Assembly (NCBI GenBank): GCA_034433995.1
Contig: DAOTZU010000106.1
Coordinates: 1 to 17,829 of the forward strand
DNA: 17,829 nt
DNA from: DAOTZU01 sp034433995
GTDB taxonomy: Bacteria > Chloroflexota > Anaerolineae > UBA1429
Reading direction: 5' to 3'
Position 1 is the stretch's first letter, and each line of letters starts with the position of its first letter. Below the pieces are notes generated by a model. The model did no database searches and had not been told where the DNA came from. It was given only the letters and a program-made list of their open reading frames with translations. Below, one piece after another: positions 12,139-17,829 of the stretch. The translations under genes and the position numbers were made by a program.

Positions 12139-13983
12139 ATGAACACCAATCCCTTGCTTGAGGCCCGCTTGGCGGGCCTGCCGGCCAAGCCCGGCGTGTA
12201 TATCATGAAAGATGCCGACGGCCGCGTCATCTATGTCGGCAAGGCCGTCGTGCTGCGGAACCGTGTGCGCTCCTATTTCCATGATTCCGCCGAGCACACC
12301 CCCAAGACGGAGCGCCTGGTGGCGGAGGTGGCCGACCTGGAGTGGATCGTCACCCAGTCGGAGCTGGAGGCCCTCGTCCTGGAGTGCGAGCTGATCAAGC
12401 GCTACCGCCCCCGCTACAATGTGCGCCTCAAGGACGACAAGCGTTATCCCTATATCAAGATCACGTACCAAGAGGATTTTCCCCATATCCTGGTGGTGCG
12501 CAACATGGTGCAGGATGGGGCGCGCTACTTTGGCCCCTTTACCTCGGCACAGACGGTGTATCAGAGCCTGGAGCTTTTGCGCCGCCTGTTCCCCTATCGC
12601 ACCTGCGACCGCGAGATCACCGGCCGCGATCCGCGCCCCTGCCTCTACTATCACATCAAGCGCTGCCTGGGGCCCTGCATCGGCGCCGTGGGCCGCGAGG
12701 CGTATCGCCAGATGATCGATCGGGCCTGTCTCTTTTTGGAGGGGAAACAGGAAGAGATCATCGAGGGGCTGCGCCGAGAGATGCTCGCCGCTGCCGAGGC
12801 GCTGAACTTTGAGCGCGCCGCCGAGCTGCGGGATCAGGTGGCCGCCATCACCCAGATCATCGAGCGGCAGCGCATCGTCTCGGAGCACCTGCGCGACCAC
12901 GATTTCATCGCCTTTGCCCGGGAGGACGGCCAGGCCTGCGTGCAGGTCTTTTTCGTCCGTGGGGGCAAGCTCATCGGGCGCGAGTATTTTGTCCTCACCG
13001 GCACCCAGGGCGAGGCCGAGGCGGCGCTGCTCTCCGCCTTTCTCACCCAATTTTACGACGAGGCCGCCGAGGTGCCGCCCGAGATCGTGGTGCAGAGCGA
13101 CCTGGACGAGTTCACGGTGATCGAGGAGTGGCTGCGGCGCAAACGGGGCACCAAAGTGACCATCGAGGTGCCCCGCCTGGGCGAGAAGCAGGATCTTCTC
13201 CAGCTGGCCGCCGAGAACGCCGCTGAGACCTTGCGCAAACTCCGCGCCGAGTGGGAGGCCGATACCAGCAAGCATGTGGAGGCCCTGGCCGAGATCCAGC
13301 GCGCTTTGGAGCTGCCCGCGCCGCCCTCGCGCATCGAGTGTTACGATATCTCCAATATCCAGGGCACCTCGGCTACGGGGAGCATGGTGGTCTTTGTGCA
13401 GGGCGCACCCAGCAAGCAGGATTATCGTCACTTTCGCATCAAGACGGTGGAAGGGGCGAACGATTTTGCCTCCATGGCCGAGGTGCTCAGGCGGCGGTTT
13501 GCCCGGGCCAAGGAGCTGGGCGCCGGGCGTGGGCCGGAGGGCCAGGAGAACCGCTGGGCCATCCTGCCCGACCTGGTCATCGTGGATGGCGGCAAGGGGC
13601 AACTGGGCGCCGCCTTGGAGGCCATGGCGGAGCTGGGGTTCGGCCATATCCCCGTCGTGGGCCTGGCCAAGCAGAACGAGGAGCTTTACCTGCCCCAGCG
13701 CCCGGCGCCCCTCATCTTGCCACGAGATTCCCAAGGCCTTTACCTGTTGCAGCGCATCCGCGATGAGGCCCATCGCTTCGCCATCACCTATCACCGCAAA
13801 TTGCGCGAACGACAGGGCAAATCCCTCCTGGACGAAATCCCCGGCATCGGGCCGCGCCGCCGCAAGGCGCTCTTGCAGGCCTTTGGCTCGCTGGAGGGGA
13901 TCCGCCAGGCCACGCTGGAGGAATTGGCCGCCGTGCCGGGGATGAACCGGCGCGTGGCGGAACAATTGCGCGCCTATCTTTAG
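12139..13983 (+). CDS. uvrC: Excinuclease ABC subunit C
   Basis: This 614-residue protein is UvrC, the dual-incision nuclease of nucleotide excision repair, which acts after UvrA and UvrB mark bulky DNA damage. The order is complete. A GIY-YIG nuclease comes first (PGVYIM to VIYVGKA, with the catalytic Glu in the SELEALVLECELIKRY segment). A cysteine-rich link (CLYYHIKRCLGPC) follows, then a UVR helix pair that binds UvrB (ALNFERAAELRDQ). The RNase H-like 5' nuclease shows ECYDISNIQG, DLVIVDGGKGQL and DEAHRFAITYHR, supplying its acidic and His residues. Tandem HhH motifs (IPGIGPRRR and VPGMNRRV) end the protein. The length is normal. ATG 12139 is chosen because MNTNPLLEARLAGLPAKPGVY aligns with the usual N-terminus; the open frame upstream contains the palindrome and promoter. 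The Asp-box gene starts 40 bp after the stop, with its own strong ribosome binding site. Confidence 0.97.
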   Translation: MNTNPLLEARLAGLPAKPGVYIMKDADGRVIYVGKAVVLRNRVRSYFHDSAEHTPKTERLVAEVADLEWIVTQSELEALVLECELIKRYRPRYNVRLKDDKRYPYIKITYQEDFPHILVVRNMVQDGARYFGPFTSAQTVYQSLELLRRLFPYRTCDREITGRDPRPCLYYHIKRCLGPCIGAVGREAYRQMIDRACLFLEGKQEEIIEGLRREMLAAAEALNFERAAELRDQVAAITQIIERQRIVSEHLRDHDFIAFAREDGQACVQVFFVRGGKLIGREYFVLTGTQGEAEAALLSAFLTQFYDEAAEVPPEIVVQSDLDEFTVIEEWLRRKRGTKVTIEVPRLGEKQDLLQLAAENAAETLRKLRAEWEADTSKHVEALAEIQRALELPAPPSRIECYDISNIQGTSATGSMVVFVQGAPSKQDYRHFRIKTVEGANDFASMAEVLRRRFARAKELGAGRGPEGQENRWAILPDLVIVDGGKGQLGAALEAMAELGFGHIPVVGLAKQNEELYLPQRPAPLILPRDSQGLYLLQRIRDEAHRFAITYHRKLRERQGKSLLDEIPGIGPRRRKALLQAFGSLEGIRQATLEELAAVPGMNRRVAEQLRAYL

Positions 13984-14023
13984 GTCTGGCCCGCATGGTT
14001 TCTTGTGAGAAGGAGGGGGTACC

Positions 14024-15973
<1,950 letters not shown>

Positions 15974-15985
15974 GGGCCAGCTTTC

Positions 15986-16004
15986 CCTCTCCCTGAGGGA
16001 GAGG
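15986..16004. repeat. CCTCTCCCTGAGGGAGAGG palindrome, copy 1
   Basis: This perfect 19-bp palindrome with a one-base centre (CCTCTCCCT-G-AGGGAGAGG) occurs 13 bp after the stop of the propeller gene. An identical copy follows at 16088-16106. It belongs to a palindromic repeat cluster between two convergent genes. Confidence 0.85.
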
Positions 16005-16007
16005 TTA

Positions 16008-16076
16008 GGTGAGGGGGAGGCGCGGGGCGAAGCATGGCCTCCCCTCACCCCTGCCCTCTCCCCTGCGGGGCGAGGG
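16008..16076. repeat. Two further GC-rich hairpins between convergent genes
   Basis: GGTGAGGGGGAGGC (16008-16021) pairs with GCCTCCCCTCACC (16037-16049) with one bulged G. Next to it CCCTC-T-CCCC-TGC-GGGG-C-GAGGG (16054-16076) folds into a second stem. With the flanking palindromes they fill nearly the whole 142-bp gap. They may work as a two-way transcription barrier for the propeller gene and mutS2, though no T-run follows. Confidence 0.7.
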
Positions 16077-16087
16077 GGCGGCGGCTT

Positions 16088-16106
16088 CCTCTCCCTGAGG
16101 GAGAGG
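16088..16106. repeat. CCTCTCCCTGAGGGAGAGG palindrome, copy 2
   Basis: This is identical to the copy at 15986-16004 and lies 9 bp beyond the mutS2 stop codon on that gene's downstream side. The pair flanks two other hairpins, making a composite element of about 120 bp. Confidence 0.85.
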
Positions 16107-16115
16107 GGCAAACTT

Positions 16116-17828
16116 CTAGGCGCCTTCCCGTGGGTGGAGTTGAGCGATGGTCACGCCTTCGCCGCCCTCGCCCAGGGTGCCGGGCCGGTAGGAGGCCACC
16201 AACGGGTGATGGGCCAGGAACTGGCGCACCACCTCCTTGAGCACCCCCGTGCCTTTGCCATGGATGATCTGCACCCAGGGCAGGCCGGCGAGATAGGCAT
16301 GGTCGAGGTATCTTTCCAGGGCCGGCGCCACTTCCTCGGCACGCCGGCCGCGGAGGTCCAGCTCCATCCCCGGCGAGGCCACCTGAGGTTGTCCCACGGT
16401 GGTCTCTTGGTCGCGGGGCATGCGTTGCGGCCGTCGGCGAAATGCGAGGCTGGCCAGCGGGGCGCGCAGGCGAAAGCCTCCTATCCGCACCTCTGCCTCT
16501 TGGTCGGCGATGTGGAGCAACTCGCCCTCTTGGCCCAAAGTGCTCACATAGACCACATCCCCCGCCTGGAGAGCCTGCGCCTCCGGCGGTGGCGGCGTTG
16601 TGGGCGGTTGCAGGGGCGCCATCTCCTCGGCGAGGCGGTCAAGCGCCGCGAGCGCCTGGCGGGGCGTCTGGGCGCCGGGGGCCTGCTCCAGCGTACCCTG
16701 GCGCAGCCGGCGGATCTCGGCCCGCAGCCGCTCGAGCTCCTTGCGCCCTTCCTCCCGGGCCGCGTTCAGCGTCTCCCGGCGAAGCTCCTCGATCTCGGCC
16801 AGCTTTTGGCGCAGCTCCCGTTCCAACGCCTGGGCCTTGGCCAGCGTTTGCTCCGCCTGCAGGCGGGCCTCCTCGGCGGCCTGGTGCGCCCGCTTGACCT
16901 GAGCCAGCAGGGCGTCGGCCTGCAGGTCTTGGGGGGTGATCAAACCCTCCGCACGGGCGATGATCTCCTCATCCAATCCCAGCCGGCGGGCGATGGCCAG
17001 AGCGTTGCTGCGGCCGGGCAGGCCGATGACCAGGTTAAAGGTGGGTGAGAGGGTCTCTGGGTCAAACTCCACCGCGGCGTTCTCCACCCCCGGCGTGCTA
17101 AAGGCAAAGAGCTTGAGCTGGGAATAGTGGGTGGTGCAGATGGTCAAGCAGCCCCGCTCCAACAGGGTTTGCACCAACGCTTGGGCCAGGGCTGCGCCCT
17201 CCACCGGGTCGGTCCCCGCGCCCAGTTCGTCCAATAGGACCAAGGATTCGGCGTCGGCGCGGCGCAGGATATCCACGATGTGGGTCATGTGCGAGGAAAA
17301 GGTGGAGAGGTTCTGCTCGATGCTCTGCTCGTCGCCGATATCGGCATAGATGCCCGAGAAGACGGGCAATTGGGAACCATCGGCAGCGGGGATGTGCAGC
17401 CCCGCCTGGTGCATGGCCGCCAGGAGGCCCACCGTCTTCAGGCTCACCGTCTTGCCGCCGGTGTTGGGGCCGGTGATGAGCAGGACGGTGTCGTTGCCTC
17501 CAAGATACACGTTGATCGGCACGGCCGTCTCCTGGGGCAGCAGGGGATGGCGGGCGCGGATCAAGTTGAGGGGATGCTGGCCTGGCTCCAAAGGCGTCTC
17601 CGGCGCGGCCAGGGGCCAGTGTTTGGGGGTGAGCATGGCCGGCGCGCCGCGCAGGGCGTAACTGTAGCGCCCCTTGGCCAGGGCCAAATCCAGCGCGGCC
17701 AACACTTCCACATCGCGGATGATGGTCTCGGCCTCTTGGCCCACCAGGCGGGTCAGCTCGGCCAAGATGCGCTCGATCTCCCGCTGCTCCTCCAGTTGCA
17801 GCTCGTGCCAACGGTTGTTCAGCTCCAC
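16116..17828 (-). CDS. mutS2: MutS2 family ATPase/nuclease, C-terminal part (runs off the window)
   Basis: These 570 codons are the C-terminal part of MutS2, which in different bacteria suppresses recombination or rescues collided ribosomes. The frame is still open at the window edge, and family members are about 780-800 residues, so roughly 210-230 N-terminal residues are missing; the GTG at the edge is internal. In order: the end of the core helices, the ATPase with Walker A GPNTGGKT (residues 120-127 of this fragment), the MutS signature STFSSHM (175-181), Walker B LVLLDELGAGTDP (196-208), a THYSQLK switch segment, a long Glu/Arg coiled coil (about 300-380), a KOW-like stretch, and a C-terminal Smr domain with ELDLRGRR and the HGKGTG nuclease/RNA-binding motif. 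All key motifs are intact. It converges on the propeller gene across the hairpin cluster. Confidence 0.96.
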   Translation of the reverse strand: MELNNRWHELQLEEQREIERILAELTRLVGQEAETIIRDVEVLAALDLALAKGRYSYALRGAPAMLTPKHWPLAAPETPLEPGQHPLNLIRARHPLLPQETAVPINVYLGGNDTVLLITGPNTGGKTVSLKTVGLLAAMHQAGLHIPAADGSQLPVFSGIYADIGDEQSIEQNLSTFSSHMTHIVDILRRADAESLVLLDELGAGTDPVEGAALAQALVQTLLERGCLTICTTHYSQLKLFAFSTPGVENAAVEFDPETLSPTFNLVIGLPGRSNALAIARRLGLDEEIIARAEGLITPQDLQADALLAQVKRAHQAAEEARLQAEQTLAKAQALERELRQKLAEIEELRRETLNAAREEGRKELERLRAEIRRLRQGTLEQAPGAQTPRQALAALDRLAEEMAPLQPPTTPPPPEAQALQAGDVVYVSTLGQEGELLHIADQEAEVRIGGFRLRAPLASLAFRRRPQRMPRDQETTVGQPQVASPGMELDLRGRRAEEVAPALERYLDHAYLAGLPWVQIIHGKGTGVLKEVVRQFLAHHPLVASYRPGTLGEGGEGVTIAQLHPREGA

Positions 17829-17829
17829 C

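Overview
The window looks like a stretch of a GC-rich bacterial chromosome, most probably from the Chloroflexota (Anaerolineae or a related class). This is inference. It rests on the high G+C, the Tat-type sugar-binding lipoprotein with a Thr/Pro/Ala linker, a secreted Asp-box protein ending in an 'LFLPLIRR'-like tail of the kind I associate with Chloroflexota exported proteins, a ChlI/ChlD chelatase of the cobaltochelatase type, and intergenic palindromic repeat families such as the CACGGAG type. Candidate promoters are close to the sigma-70/sigma-A consensus.

Layout, left to right. Positions 1-3307 (+) hold a Tat-exported solute-binding lipoprotein of a sugar ABC importer, a clear intrinsic terminator, and an NAD/metal-dependent GH4 glycosidase with its own candidate promoter; together they suggest oligosaccharide or glycoside uptake and cleavage. 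Positions 3308-3640 contain no gene but three copies of a long CACGGAG hairpin repeat. A tRNA-Arg(TCG) follows on the minus strand (3641-3716) with a near-consensus promoter. Positions 3813-5564 (+) carry a URO-D superfamily protein and a LOG-type nucleotide phosphoribohydrolase, 6 bp apart.

A minus-strand block runs from 11945 down to 5638: an SDR oxidoreductase, a large FAD oxidoreductase, an internal consensus promoter, a ChlI-like AAA+ chelatase subunit, a ChlD-like VWA subunit in the -1 frame, and an EamA transporter fused to a divergent PAP2-like membrane domain. uvrC and an Asp-box double propeller protein follow on the plus strand (12139-15973). The window closes with the C-terminal two thirds of mutS2 on the minus strand, converging on the propeller gene across a cluster of GC-rich hairpins.

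The most notable element is the chelatase locus. The ChlI-like frame ends just after a run of nine A residues (coding strand). The VWA frame is open from inside that run, in the -1 frame, and its first ATG has no ribosome binding site. A -1 slip on A-AAA-AAA, or transcriptional slippage, would therefore make both a 365-aa ChlI-like protein and a ~679-aa ChlI-ChlD fusion from one gene. Programmed frameshifting in chlD genes has been described as a way for B12 producers to make both small and medium cobaltochelatase subunits, so this locus looks like a slippage-type member of that group. A homopolymer sequencing error is the main alternative. Other unusual items are the EamA-PAP2 fusion, a 14-blade Asp-box protein that appears to be a duplicated seven-blade propeller, and a uvrC gene whose likely promoter leaves almost no 5' leader.
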